Origin: Acidobacteriaceae bacterium
GTDB taxonomy: Bacteria > Acidobacteriota > Terriglobia > Terriglobales > Acidobacteriaceae
Direction of reading: 5' to 3'
Assembly (NCBI GenBank): GCA_030037545.1
Contig: JASHRF010000114.1
Location: 1 to 42,136, forward strand
Length of the DNA: 42,136 nt
The notes beneath the pieces are model-generated. The model did not search any database and had not been told where the DNA came from. It saw only the letters and a program-made list of their open reading frames with translations. A program made the translations under genes and the position numbers. How positions within the stretch are numbered: position 1 is the stretch's first letter; each line of letters begins with the position of its first letter. Positions 7,862-17,206 of this stretch are shown in pieces.

Positions 7862-8695
7862 TCACCAGCTTCCCCCCGCGCCGCCACCGCCAAAGCTGCC
7901 TCCGCCGAAGCCGCCAAACCCTCCGCCAAAGCCGCCTCCACCGCTGAATCCACCTCCTCCGAAGCCGCTGCCGCCGATCCACGGCCCTCCGCCACCCCAG
8001 CCGCCGAAGAACAATCCCCATCCGAATAACATGCGCAGCAGCGAGAATCCGCCGAAGAAGACCATCACAATCATGAGCAGGATCAGCTTGCCGAGCGCGG
8101 AGCTGCGATGGTACAGGGGCTGGTCTACGTCCTGCACCGGCTCGTTGTCGTTGAGCGTCACGTGGGCGTCGTCGGCGATGACCTTCGCGATCTCTCCCAC
8201 GGCCAGTGTCATGGCGCCGTCATAATCGTTGGCGCGCAGGTCGGGAACCATGGCCCTGCCGATGTCGCCGATTTTGCCGTCGGGCAAGATCCCCTCGAGG
8301 CCGTAACCGACCTCGATGCGGTACTTGTGGTCATTGACAGCGAGCAGCACCAGCACACCGCGGTCGGAGCCTTTGCGGCCCATCTTCCACTTGCCTTCGA
8401 GCTCATCTGCGTAGTCGGCGGGGTCGTCGCCCTCCAGAGATTCCACGGTCACGACGGCCACCTGCGCATTGGAGGCGGAGTGGTCGAGCTGCGCGCAGAT
8501 GGAGTCGAGCCGCGCCGTCGTCTCCGGCGAAAGCACGCGCGCATAATCGCTCACATAACCGGTGGGCGCGGGCAGGCCCTCGACCTGCTGAGCTTGGGAC
8601 GAAAGCGGATGAAACGCGAACAGCGCCGCCAACAGCAGCACGGCTGCCAACGGCGGCTTGACCGTGGTACACCTCGCGCGAACGGGGTCTGTCAT
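7862..8695 (-). CDS. TPM domain (YgcG family) membrane protein
   Basis: A 277-residue protein with a cleavable signal peptide (about 14-36, ending SSQAQ), a TPM domain at about 45-165 (GYVSDYARVLSPETTARLDSI, VAVVTVESLEG, SDRGVLVLLA, RIEVGYGLEGILPDGKIG), a membrane helix at about 203-222 and a glycine/serine/phenylalanine-rich tail (GGGGFSGGGG... ending GGAGGSW). This layout is that of YgcG proteins. Their role is unclear; TPM domains have been linked to photosystem repair in plants and to membrane stress in bacteria. The LemA-family gene follows 150 bases downstream on the same strand, and the pairing is conserved in many bacteria, so they probably act together. The ATG directly abuts AGAGGA, an unusually short spacing, but there is no better in-frame start. 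Confidence 0.88.
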   Translation of the reverse strand: MTDPVRARCTTVKPPLAAVLLLAALFAFHPLSSQAQQVEGLPAPTGYVSDYARVLSPETTARLDSICAQLDHSASNAQVAVVTVESLEGDDPADYADELEGKWKMGRKGSDRGVLVLLAVNDHKYRIEVGYGLEGILPDGKIGDIGRAMVPDLRANDYDGAMTLAVGEIAKVIADDAHVTLNDNEPVQDVDQPLYHRSSALGKLILLMIVMVFFGGFSLLRMLFGWGLFFGGWGGGGPWIGGSGFGGGGFSGGGGFGGGFGGFGGGSFGGGGAGGSW

Positions 8696-9072
8696 TCCTC
8701 TTTATTGTACGTGGACGGCTGCCCGGCGGTTCCCGTAAGGAGCGGCCCGACCCCTTGCCGGGGATAGCAAGGCGCGCTGTCAGGGCTGTGATTACCCCCA
8801 GCGCAATTCCTTCACGTCAGCCGTGTTGGCGGCAACCATTGCGCAAACTTCTTCACTAAGTGAATTGAGAGGCTGCCGTCGGAATTCTCTTTTCTTCCTG
8901 CACGGTCCTGTAAGCACTCCGCAAGTATTATCTTCCGAGCTCGTAGTTTGATCCCTGCCTGACGACCGGCCTCCTCTCGATCTGCATGCGGGCACTCTCC
9001 ACATTCTGGTGGCGATGTGATGTAAGGAGTGTGCCCGTGCTGTGATTTTCTGATTTTCCCTCGGGGGGCCGT
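8696..9072. other. Divergent intergenic region, nothing identified
   Basis: About 377 bases between the divergent TPM-domain and Ig-repeat genes. Promoters for both should lie here, but I see no strong -35/-10 pair, no repeat and no coding frame that deserves a call. Confidence 0.4.
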
Positions 9073-11874
9073 ATGGACGCACGGGCATCGTTGTGCAATT
9101 CCGCGATCCGGACATTCCTTTATCTTTCTCCTGTTCTTATCGCTGCAGCGGGATGTGGCGCGAATCACGTGAATGATTCCAACCCATCCCCCAACTCGGG
9201 TTCCAAGACGCTCACCTCGATCGCCATCAGTCCGACCAATCCGAGCATCGCGGTGAACGCCACGCAGCCATTCACCGCTACGGGCACGTACAGCGACGGC
9301 AGCACGGCAAACGTCAGCAGCTCAGCATCGTGGAACTCGTCGAACACAGTTGTGGCCACGATCAACTCTACCGGCGTGGCCGCAGGCGTGAGCGCGGGCA
9401 GCACGAACATCACGGCCTCAATGAACGGCGTAAACGCGACCACCCAGCTGACCGTAACGGCCGCGACCGTGACTGCCATTGCGGTTACGCCCACTACGGC
9501 AACGCTGACCGCGGCGGGATTAACGCAGCAGTTCAGCGTGAATGCAACCTACAGCAACGGCAGCTCCGAGCCGCTGGCAACGGGCGTTACCTGGACTTCG
9601 TCGAATGCGGCGGTGGCGACGGTCAGTTCCTCGGGCCTGGCCACAGCAGCCGCTTCGGGCACAGCTACCATCACCGCATCGGCAAACGGATTGAGCGCTC
9701 AAGCCGCGCTCACCGTGACCGCCGCTACGAAGACGCTTTCGTCCATCTCGGTGACCCCGGCGACGGCGAGCGTGACGGCCGGCACAGCCCAGCAATTCAC
9801 CGCGACAGCCACCTACAGCGACGGCTCAACGGCCAACGTAAGCTCGTCGGCAACCTGGGCGTCGTCGGATACGTTTGTGGCGGTCGTCAACGCGTCAGGC
9901 CTGGCCACTGCGGCGGCAGACGGCACGGCAACGATTTCTGCGACGCTGAACAGCGTAAGCGGCAGCGGAACGGTTACGGTGACGGCAGCACCCACTCTGA
10001 CGGGAATCACGGTCACGCCCGCCAACGCGAGCTTCGCCGCCGGATCCACGGAGCAATTTACGGCCACCGCGAATTACGGCAATGGCACAACGGCCAACGT
10101 GACCTCGTCTGCGACATGGACATCCTCGAACACGTCCATTGCCACCATCGATGCCAGCGGATTAGCAACCGGCGTGGCCGCGGGTTCAACCACGATTACG
10201 GCCTCGCTCAATTCCGCCACCGGGAACACGGGCGCGACGGTCACGGCCAGCGCGCCGGCCGGCGTGGTGAACATTACCACGTGGCACGTGGACACCAATC
10301 GCAGCGGGCTGAATGCCAACGAGCAGACGCTGACGCCCGCCAATGTGACACCGTCGACCTTCGGCAAGCTTTTCTCGTGCCTGGTCGACGGCTATGTGTA
10401 TGGCTCGCCGTTGATTCTGTCGAACCTGACGATCAACGGCGCCACGCACAACGTGCTCTACGTTGCCACCGAAAAGGACAGCGTGTACGCGTTCGACGCC
10501 GATACCTGCGGGGGTGGAACTCCGCTGTGGCAGGTCTCACTGCTGCAGAGCGGAGAAACGCCGATTACGGATGGGCCGATTCAGCCCTACGAGGGAGTGA
10601 CGTCCACGCCGGTGATCGATCCCAACTCGGGGACGCTCTACGTGGTTTCGTCACAGACATCGAGCTCCGGATCCACGTTCCGGCTCAATGCTCTGGATGT
10701 GACCACGGGCGCGCAGAAGTTTGGCGGGCCGGTGACGATCCAAGCGTCGGTTGCGGCAACCAATTCGGCTGCGGTCAACGGCGTGCAAACGCTTAATACG
10801 TCGTGCATCCAGCGCGCTGCGCTGCTGCTGGCCAATGGCAATGTGTATATCGGGTTTGGCGGTTGCCACACCGGCTGGCTCCTGGCTTACAGCGCGTCGA
10901 CGCTCCAGCAGGCAGGCGTATTCAACGCCAGCCCCAACCTGAACGGCGAGGGCACCTATGCCAGCGCGGGCGGGGTGTGGATGGGCGGCGCAGGCCCGGT
11001 GGCCGATGGCAGCGGCAACGTGTACGTGACTACCGGCAACGGGCCGTGGGACGGGCAAACAGCATTCAGCGATTCGGTGCTGAAGTTCGGGCCGACGCCT
11101 GTCTCCGGTTCGAACGGAACCATGCAGCCGATCGACTACTTCACGCCATATATTTACCAATACATGGACTGCAACGATGCGGACCTGGCTTCCGGGGGCC
11201 TTATGCTCATTCCGGGCAGCACTACGCTCATTGCGGGAGGAAAGACCGGGACCATGTACCTGGTGGACAGCACCAACCTGGGGCACGAATCGACGAATGA
11301 CGACGGCGCCATTCAAGAACAGGTATGGGGTGAAGGGCTGACTGACGGGGGCACCTACCAGTCGAGTTGCACGGACAGCACTGGCGTGAACTACGCCAAC
11401 ATTACCTCCTACGAAATCTTCGGCACCACCGCATACTTCAACGGGCAAGTGTACCTGGGAGTGACGCCGACGTCCAGCACCGCCCCCGGCGGCGTGCGGC
11501 AGTTCGATTTCTCCGGATCGCTGAGCCCCTCGGCAGACACATCGGTCTTCCAACAACAGGGCACGCGCGGCACCAGCCCGTTTATTTCGGCTAACGGGAC
11601 AAGCGACGGAATTGTATGGATGATCGACCAGGGCAATCCGCTGCAGAACACGAGTGGCGCGGCGCCGAGCAGCGCCGCCCTGTATGCTTACGACGCGGCC
11701 AACTTCCCCAACGAGCTCTACGACAGCACCATCAACTCCGGCGACGCGCCGGGATACGGCATCAAGTTCAGCTCCCCGGTGGTGGCGAATGGGAAAGCGT
11801 ACATCTCCACCGGCCACGACCTGACGACGGTTTCCAATCCGCAGGGCGAGATCGATGTATATGGGCTCAAATAG
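9073..11874 (+). CDS. Ig-like (BIG2) repeat and PQQ-type beta-propeller lipoprotein
   Basis: A 933-residue surface or periplasmic lipoprotein. Seen: a lipobox ending at Cys28 (LIAAAGC), a short Ser/Asn/Pro linker, then four BIG2 Ig-like repeats of about 83 residues (about 47-129, 132-214, 218-299, 301-384), each with the pattern 'itVtPa...a.G...QFTATaTYsdGSt.nVtssatWtSSnt.vAtv...Gla...aGtatItA'. From about 395 to the end is a beta-propeller-like region with PQQ-type features (HNVLYVATEKDSVYAFDADT, NSGTLYVV, NVYVTTGNGPW). The Ig repeats probably hold the propeller away from the membrane. Enzymatic activity cannot be stated: no heme motif or clear PQQ-binding site was recognised. It is transcribed alone. 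Confidence 0.85.
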   Translation: MDARASLCNSAIRTFLYLSPVLIAAAGCGANHVNDSNPSPNSGSKTLTSIAISPTNPSIAVNATQPFTATGTYSDGSTANVSSSASWNSSNTVVATINSTGVAAGVSAGSTNITASMNGVNATTQLTVTAATVTAIAVTPTTATLTAAGLTQQFSVNATYSNGSSEPLATGVTWTSSNAAVATVSSSGLATAAASGTATITASANGLSAQAALTVTAATKTLSSISVTPATASVTAGTAQQFTATATYSDGSTANVSSSATWASSDTFVAVVNASGLATAAADGTATISATLNSVSGSGTVTVTAAPTLTGITVTPANASFAAGSTEQFTATANYGNGTTANVTSSATWTSSNTSIATIDASGLATGVAAGSTTITASLNSATGNTGATVTASAPAGVVNITTWHVDTNRSGLNANEQTLTPANVTPSTFGKLFSCLVDGYVYGSPLILSNLTINGATHNVLYVATEKDSVYAFDADTCGGGTPLWQVSLLQSGETPITDGPIQPYEGVTSTPVIDPNSGTLYVVSSQTSSSGSTFRLNALDVTTGAQKFGGPVTIQASVAATNSAAVNGVQTLNTSCIQRAALLLANGNVYIGFGGCHTGWLLAYSASTLQQAGVFNASPNLNGEGTYASAGGVWMGGAGPVADGSGNVYVTTGNGPWDGQTAFSDSVLKFGPTPVSGSNGTMQPIDYFTPYIYQYMDCNDADLASGGLMLIPGSTTLIAGGKTGTMYLVDSTNLGHESTNDDGAIQEQVWGEGLTDGGTYQSSCTDSTGVNYANITSYEIFGTTAYFNGQVYLGVTPTSSTAPGGVRQFDFSGSLSPSADTSVFQQQGTRGTSPFISANGTSDGIVWMIDQGNPLQNTSGAAPSSAALYAYDAANFPNELYDSTINSGDAPGYGIKFSSPVVANGKAYISTGHDLTTVSNPQGEIDVYGLK

Positions 11875-11932
11875 TGCGGGCGGCTGACGCGTGGGCGACG
11901 GTGCAAAGCCGCTTCCTCTAAACTGAGGAGTG

Positions 11933-14020
11933 ATGGACTCGAACCCGTTGCCAACGCCCCCCATTGCTCCCAAACGCCACACTGAAACCACCTTGCATGG
12001 AGTCCGACTGGCCGACGACTACGCCTGGCTGCGCGACAAAGAGAATCCCGAAACCGCTGCTTACCTGGAAGCCGAGAATGCCTATTCTGAAGCTGTGATG
12101 GCGCCGCTGGCAGGCCTGCGCGAGCAGCTCTACAACGAGATGCTCAGCCACATCAAGCAGACCGATGTCTCGGTTCCGTTCCGCGACGGGGCGTACTGGT
12201 ACTACGCGCGCACCGAGGAGGGCCTGCAATATCCCATCCAGTGCCGCAAACCGGGCACGGCAGCCGCGCCCCATTCCGATGCGCCGGAGCAGGTCATTCT
12301 CGACGGCAATGTGCTCGCCGACAAGTTTCCCTTCTTCGCCGTCGGCGACACCGACATCAGCGACGATGGCCGCTGGCTGGCCTACACGACCGACACGAAA
12401 GGCTTCCGCCAGTACACGCTGCGCGTTAAAGATCTCGAAAGCGGCCAAACCCTGCAGGGCGAAGTGGAACGCGTGGGCTCGGTGGTGTGGGCCGCGGACA
12501 ATTGCACGCTCTTCTATACGGTCGAAGACGAGCAGCAGAAGCGGCAGCACCAGTTCTGGCGTCACGTCTGCGGCCGGCCGCACGCTGAGGACGTACTGGT
12601 CTTCCAGGACGACGACGAGCGCTTCAATCTTGCCGCCGGGCGCACGCGCGACGGCAAGTACATCGTGCTGGTGTCGGCCAGCCATACGACGACGGAATGC
12701 CAAGTGCTGGCCGCCGATCAGCCGGCCAGCAGGTTGCTCCTCATCACACCACGCGAGAACGAGCACGAGTATGCGGTCGATCATCGCAACGGACAGTGGT
12801 TTATCCGCACCAACGATCGCGGCCGCAACTTTCGCCTGGTGACAGCGCCGCTGGCCACTCCCGGCCGCGAGCACTGGACGGAGCTGATCGCGCACCGCGA
12901 CGAGGTGATGCTGGAAGACGTGGATCTGTTTTCCGGCTTCTTCATCGCCTGCGAGCGCGAGGATGGGCTGCCGCGCTTGCGCCTGTGGAGCTTTGTGGGC
13001 GATGGCCCCGAAGCCGCGCCGGCAGCCGAGATTGCTTTCCCCGAGCCGGCGTACAGCGCCCATCCGCACATCAACCGCGTCTTCGATACTACGACGTTCC
13101 GCTACGGATATCAGTCGCTGGTGACGCCGGCATCTGTGTACGAGTACGATGTGAAGTCGGGCGCGTCGACTCTGTTGAAGCAACTTGAGGTCCCCGGCGG
13201 CTTCGATCGCGCGCTCTACGCGAGCGAGCGCGTCCACGCGACGGCCGCCGACGGCGCGCAGATTCCCGTCTCTATCGTTTACCGGCGCGATGTGCGCGCG
13301 CCAGGGCGTAATCCGCTCTACGTCTACGCATACGGATCCTACGGCTATTCGCTGCCCATCAGCTTCAGCTCCAACCGCCTGAGCCTGCTCGATCGCGGCG
13401 TAGTGATGGCCTACGCGCACATTCGCGGCGGCGGCGACCTGGGCAAGCCCTGGCACGACGCGGGCAAGATGCTGTTGAAGCGCAATACCTTTACGGACTT
13501 CATCAGCGCCGTCGAACATCTCACCGCCGGCGGCTACGGCGATGCGCGGCGGGTGGCCATTGAAGGCGGATCGGCGGGCGGCCTGCTGATGGGCGCGGTA
13601 GTGAACATGAGGCACGATCTATTTCGCGCCGTGGTCTCGCACGTTCCCTTCGTGGATGTGATGAACACCATGCTCGACGCCTCGCTGCCGCTTACCGTTC
13701 CCGAGTACGAGGAGTGGGGCGACCCCAAAGATGAAAAGTATTTTCGATACATGCTCAGCTATTCTCCCTATGAAAACCTCAAGCCTGGGGCCTATCCGGC
13801 CATGCTGGTGAAGACCTCACTCCACGACAGCCAGGTGATGTATTGGGAGCCGGCCAAGTACGTGGCTAGACTGCGCACGCTCAAAACCGGTTCCAACCCA
13901 CTGCTGCTGGTCACTAACATGCAGGCTGGCCACGGCGGCGCCAGCGGCCGTTACGATTACCTGAAAGAGATTGCGCTGGATTATGCGTTCCTCCTGCGCG
14001 AACTGGGAATCTCTGGATGA
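11933..14020 (+). CDS. ptrB: Oligopeptidase B (S9A serine peptidase)
   Basis: A 695-residue prolyl-oligopeptidase-family enzyme that trims short peptides, usually after Arg or Lys in the B subgroup. Seen: an N-terminal segment typical of oligopeptidase B (DDYAWLRDKENPETAAYLEAENAY), a beta-propeller at about 70-400, then the alpha/beta-hydrolase domain. The nucleophile is Ser547 in GGSAGG, the likely acid Asp632 (SLHDSQV) and the base His667 (QAGHGG). The length fits known oligopeptidase B. No signal peptide is present, so it is cytoplasmic. A GTG at 11930 is in frame, but the ATG at 11933 is the more natural start; both are very close to the GAGGAG at 11925-11930. Confidence 0.92.
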   Translation: MDSNPLPTPPIAPKRHTETTLHGVRLADDYAWLRDKENPETAAYLEAENAYSEAVMAPLAGLREQLYNEMLSHIKQTDVSVPFRDGAYWYYARTEEGLQYPIQCRKPGTAAAPHSDAPEQVILDGNVLADKFPFFAVGDTDISDDGRWLAYTTDTKGFRQYTLRVKDLESGQTLQGEVERVGSVVWAADNCTLFYTVEDEQQKRQHQFWRHVCGRPHAEDVLVFQDDDERFNLAAGRTRDGKYIVLVSASHTTTECQVLAADQPASRLLLITPRENEHEYAVDHRNGQWFIRTNDRGRNFRLVTAPLATPGREHWTELIAHRDEVMLEDVDLFSGFFIACEREDGLPRLRLWSFVGDGPEAAPAAEIAFPEPAYSAHPHINRVFDTTTFRYGYQSLVTPASVYEYDVKSGASTLLKQLEVPGGFDRALYASERVHATAADGAQIPVSIVYRRDVRAPGRNPLYVYAYGSYGYSLPISFSSNRLSLLDRGVVMAYAHIRGGGDLGKPWHDAGKMLLKRNTFTDFISAVEHLTAGGYGDARRVAIEGGSAGGLLMGAVVNMRHDLFRAVVSHVPFVDVMNTMLDASLPLTVPEYEEWGDPKDEKYFRYMLSYSPYENLKPGAYPAMLVKTSLHDSQVMYWEPAKYVARLRTLKTGSNPLLLVTNMQAGHGGASGRYDYLKEIALDYAFLLRELGISG

Positions 14021-14115
14021 GCGCCGGCCTGACAATGCTGCCGTAGGCATGCACGCAGTGTGCTAATCTTGTTCGCCAGGAAAAATCGACTATTTTTCTG
14101 TGACGCGGAGCGCTT

Positions 14116-14878
14116 ATGGGTCAGCTTGTGGATGTGTTGGATACCGCCGCGAGAAAAAGGACATTCAACGCCAAAACCATGCTCTGGATTGTTCTGTGGC
14201 TGGCGATTGTTTTTGTCTTCATCACTAGGAGTGGTTTCATAACCGGTCTGTCATCGTCCCTCAGGGGCTAAAGCCCCACGTTTTTGGGGAACTCATCGGC
14301 ACGGCTGAAGCCGTGCCCTTTCAAAACAGGGTTATGAAACAGCTTCTAATGAAGTCCTGCTCATCGCCGATTATCCGCTCTATCACAACTACCGCCTGCT
14401 ACTGATTGCCGACCGGTACAAACTTGTTCCACACGCCACCTTTGGCGCGATTGTGCTGCTGAGCGGGCCGTTTCAATTTTCCACGCGCCTGAGACAAAGG
14501 CATGTCAAATTGCATCGCGTGCTGGGGCGCATCTATGTGGTTTCGGTTTTTATCGCCGCGCCTCTGGCGCTGACCATCTCCTGGGGACGGCCGCTGATGC
14601 CGGCTACCTCAGTCCAGGCCGGCTCATGGATGGTCTGCACGGCAATCGCCTTCTTCACCGCGCGGAACCGCCAGATTGCGCAGCATCGGGCGTGGATGAT
14701 GCGTTCCTACGCGGTAACTTTCACCTTCATTTCAGATCGCATTCTGAGCATCTGGCCGGCCTATTGGAACATGAGCGATGCGGCAAACGCGATCGTGATT
14801 ATTGTCCTGACCCTGGCGTCGCTGCTGGCCGTCGACATCGGCCTCAGTTGGCGCGAGCTGACGACGGCGCGCCGATAA
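14116..14878 (+). pseudogene. DUF2306 membrane protein, interrupted by a MITE
   Basis: The 5' part (ATG at 14116, GGAG 5 bases upstream) encodes MGQLVDVLDTAARKRTFNAK and a first membrane helix ending FVFIT at 14226. Then 121 bases of MITE plus duplicated TA shift the frame and bring a stop (TAA) about 14 codons in. After the element, the frame resumes as NEVLLIADYPLYHNYRLLLI and runs to TAA at 14878 through KLHRVLGRIYV and QHRAWMMRSYAVTF, which are typical of the DUF2306 (PF10067) family. Removing one TA plus the element joins FIT directly to NEVLL in frame. The distal part could still start at an internal codon, but it would lack the first helix. The family's role is unknown; its members are multi-pass membrane proteins. 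Confidence 0.85.
14226..14348. mobile_element. TA-flanked MITE, copy 3, inside a DUF2306 gene
   Basis: A 119-bp element (14228-14346) with TA at 14226-14227 and 14347-14348. The sequence is near-identical to copies 1 and 4; the left end carries GGAGTGG instead of GAAGTGG. Because the host gene is recognisable on both sides, this copy shows directly that the element inserts and duplicates TA. Confidence 0.9.
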
Positions 14879-14887
14879 TTTGCCGCG

Positions 14888-15841
14888 TCAATTGACTGGA
14901 GCAGCCAGTTCCGCAAGGGTCTTTTCGAGGCTGGCCGCGTCCTCCACGTTCAGCGATTTCAGCGCGGGATCAATCTGCTTGAGCAGGCCGCACAGGACTT
15001 TGCCCGGACCAACTTCCACGTAAATCTCCGCGCCTGCGCTTTTCAGCGCGCTCATGCAGTCCATCCAGCGCACTGCGCCCGTCACCTGGCGTACCAGCGC
15101 GTCGCGCGCGGCTTCGGCTGTAGTCACCAGTGCGCCGGTCAGGTTGGCAGCGACGGGAATGCGCGGCGCGTGCATCGCCAGCCCGGCGAGCACGCGCGAC
15201 ACTTCCTCCTGCGCGGGCTGCATGAATGCGCAATGAAAGGGCGCGCTTACCGGGAGCATGACCGCGCGGCGCGCACCGCGCGCCTTAGCGAGCGCAGCGG
15301 CTTTTTCCACCGCCGCTGCCGCACCCGAGATCACGGTTTGGCCGGGCGAGTTCAGGTTTGCGGCCTGCACAGCCAGACCCGTTTCCCGCGCAGCTTCCTG
15401 GCACGCCTGGGCCACCTGCGCGGCATCGAGTTGCAGAATTGCCGCCATGGCGCCCTGTCCGGCGGGAACCGCCAGTTGCATGGCGCGGCCGCGCGCTTTA
15501 ACCGCGCGCACCGCATCGGCAAACGAAAGCGTATCTGCGGCCACGTGCGCCGTCCATTCGCCCAGCGAGTGGCCCGCGGCCAGCTCCGGTTCAATCCCCT
15601 GCTCCGCGAGCACGCGCGCCGCTGCCACGCTTACCGTGAGAATGGCTGGCTGCGTGTTCTCCGTCAGCCGCAAATCTTCTTCCGGCCCCTCGAAGCAGAG
15701 CCGCGACAATGCGAACCCGAGCGCTTCATCGGCCTCGGCAAACGTCTGTTGTGCAATGGGAAACCGTTGGGCCAGACCGCGGCCCATGCCTACCGCCTGC
15801 GAGCCCTGCCCCGGAAAGAGAAATGCAATTTTCGCGTTCAT
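14888..15841 (-). CDS. fabD: Malonyl-CoA:ACP transacylase
   Basis: A 317-residue cytoplasmic enzyme that moves malonyl groups from CoA to acyl carrier protein for fatty acid synthesis. Seen: the N-terminal FLFPGQGSQ motif whose Gln helps form the oxyanion hole, the nucleophile Ser92 in GHSLGEW, the conserved substrate-binding Arg in the VRAVKARGRAMQ segment, and His203 in SAPFHCAFM completing the dyad. The length is normal for FabD. It is not next to other fab genes here, so it appears to be transcribed alone or with genes outside recognition. The start is the first Met before KIAFLFPGQG. Confidence 0.95.
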   Translation of the reverse strand: MNAKIAFLFPGQGSQAVGMGRGLAQRFPIAQQTFAEADEALGFALSRLCFEGPEEDLRLTENTQPAILTVSVAAARVLAEQGIEPELAAGHSLGEWTAHVAADTLSFADAVRAVKARGRAMQLAVPAGQGAMAAILQLDAAQVAQACQEAARETGLAVQAANLNSPGQTVISGAAAAVEKAAALAKARGARRAVMLPVSAPFHCAFMQPAQEEVSRVLAGLAMHAPRIPVAANLTGALVTTAEAARDALVRQVTGAVRWMDCMSALKSAGAEIYVEVGPGKVLCGLLKQIDPALKSLNVEDAASLEKTLAELAAPVN

Positions 15842-15964
15842 TCCAGAAAGGATTGTAGCGGACGCGGCCGGAACAGGTTTCAGGTTTCAGGGATCAGTAA
15901 GACGAGGAGCCGCGCCGTTTGTGCGCTTGCTGTGCGGGCGAGGACGCGCGCGACAGCCGGTGAG

Positions 15965-16000
15965 CCACCCCAGCGACGAAGACCTGTCGCTGGGGACCCC
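15965..16000. repeat. Second palindromic repeat family, short copy A
   Basis: CCCCAGCGAC (15968-15977) and GTCGCTGGGG (15986-15995) form a perfect 10-bp hairpin with a short loop. Longer relatives lie at 17471-17520 and 18271-18320. Here the central GGCTCTTCGA part is missing. It sits between two minus-strand genes and may act as a transcript-end hairpin. Confidence 0.55.
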
Positions 16001-16023
16001 GGTGAAGAGACCGGTGCTACGGC

Positions 16024-16848
16024 TCAGTTCCACTTTTTCTTGTCGTCGGGATCCTCGTGAATCACGCGACCCTGGCCGTCGAAGCGCACCGTGCGGCCCT
16101 GGCGGCGCATGTAGACTTCGAACTTGCGGGCGGCGCGGCGCCGCTTCCAGCGGTAATAGCGGTTGCGCAGCGCGTAAAAGCTCTCGCTCATGACGAACGA
16201 CATACCCTTGCGGGGCGCCGAACGCACAAACAGCAGCCCCGCCAGCGCGCCGCCCAGTTGCGCGAAGGCGTACATCCGCTCCTGCCCGAAGAGCATGGCG
16301 ATGGCCACCAGCGCGTAGATCAGCGCCAAGTATTTGGCTTTGATGCCGATTACAAAGAACATGAGGAATTCGGTGTCGCCGTAGAGCACGCCGATGGCAG
16401 CGAGCAGCCCGAAGATGCCGCCAAAGCAGCCGTACAACGGCATGGGCGGCAGCACCCAGCCGAAGGTTCCGCTTACCGCATAGATGGCCAACGCCGCCGC
16501 GGCCGTGCCCAGCACCGACACTCCGTAGAGCCACCAGATCCAGCTGGGGCTATGAAAGCTCTCAAGAAAGCCGGCCAGAAACCACAACGACAGCAGCTCG
16601 AAGAGCGTGGACAGGATGCCGATGTGGAGGAAGCTGTAGGTGAAGGGTTGCCAGAGCATCCCGTGCAGGAAACTGTAGGGATCGAAGAGCAGCCGGCCGG
16701 CGATGGAGTTGGCCGTGACCGCCGACGTCAGACCCGCTATGGCCAGTGCGAAGTACGTGCAGAGATTGATCAGGATCAGTTGGCGCGTGGCGCCGCTGAA
16801 GTCGGGGAAGGCAAACGGACTGGAACCGATTCTGCGCATCGTATTCAA
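16024..16848 (-). CDS. Rhomboid-family membrane protein lacking catalytic residues
   Basis: A 274-residue protein with about six membrane helices and a basic cytoplasmic tail (RNRYYRWKRRRAARKFEVYMRR). The fold is that of rhomboid intramembrane proteases: HGMLWQPFTYSFLHIGILSTLFELLSLWFLAG matches the first core helices, YGCFGGIFGLLAAIGVLYG the helix that normally carries GxSG, and FAQLGGALAGLLF the helix that normally carries the catalytic His. Key changes: the Ser position is Phe142 (GCFG), the His position is Gln197, and the Asn that normally helps the oxyanion hole is Glu84. It is therefore probably a pseudoprotease that binds membrane partners without cutting them. In the acidobacterial setting such proteins are usually just annotated as rhomboid family. 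Neighbours give no hint of a partner. Confidence 0.85.
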   Translation of the reverse strand: MNTMRRIGSSPFAFPDFSGATRQLILINLCTYFALAIAGLTSAVTANSIAGRLLFDPYSFLHGMLWQPFTYSFLHIGILSTLFELLSLWFLAGFLESFHSPSWIWWLYGVSVLGTAAAALAIYAVSGTFGWVLPPMPLYGCFGGIFGLLAAIGVLYGDTEFLMFFVIGIKAKYLALIYALVAIAMLFGQERMYAFAQLGGALAGLLFVRSAPRKGMSFVMSESFYALRNRYYRWKRRRAARKFEVYMRRQGRTVRFDGQGRVIHEDPDDKKKWN

Positions 16849-17206
16849 CAGGGTATACGCTAGGGCGCGCGCGTGTCATGGCGTCTTGCCGGCGCCATTG
16901 TCCGTGTGCCGTGATCGCGAGAGCGCGGCGTGGCGCGGGCTTTTCGCGCTCCTCAAAGGCGATGTATGCTCACTGCGCACGCTCAGTGCCCCGCCTCTTG
17001 ACCTGGGGCTGGCTTCTCCCTAAAACTATAGCGGGACCGCAGTCAGGGGCCATCGCCGCCAGGTCACGCCGGTGACGTTTTTGGGGCGGCGTAGTCACTG
17101 TAAGCGGTCGTGGAACGAAGCTTGGATACCGGACCCCGCGCATGCGATGGTATATGGTAAGCATTCATTCCCAAATATCGAATTCTTTGAACGAAAGGAG
17201 GCTGCC
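16849..17206. other. Divergent intergenic region
   Basis: About 358 bases between the rhomboid-like gene and the LysW-like gene. The only clear signal is the strong AAAGGAGG ribosome-binding site at about 17194-17201, 6 bases before the LysW-like start. No repeat or further gene is supported. Confidence 0.4.

Noticed and set aside
11918..13615. A 565-codon open frame on the minus strand opposite the oligopeptidase gene
   Set aside because: It lies antisense to a gene with a full catalytic triad, shows no domain and has the Arg/Ala/His/Val-rich composition of a shadow frame in GC-rich DNA.
14080..14098. GAAAAAT / ATTTTTC inverted repeat just before the DUF2306 gene
   Set aside because: It could be a terminator of the oligopeptidase gene, but it lacks a GC stem and has only 7 AT pairs, so I did not list it as a feature.
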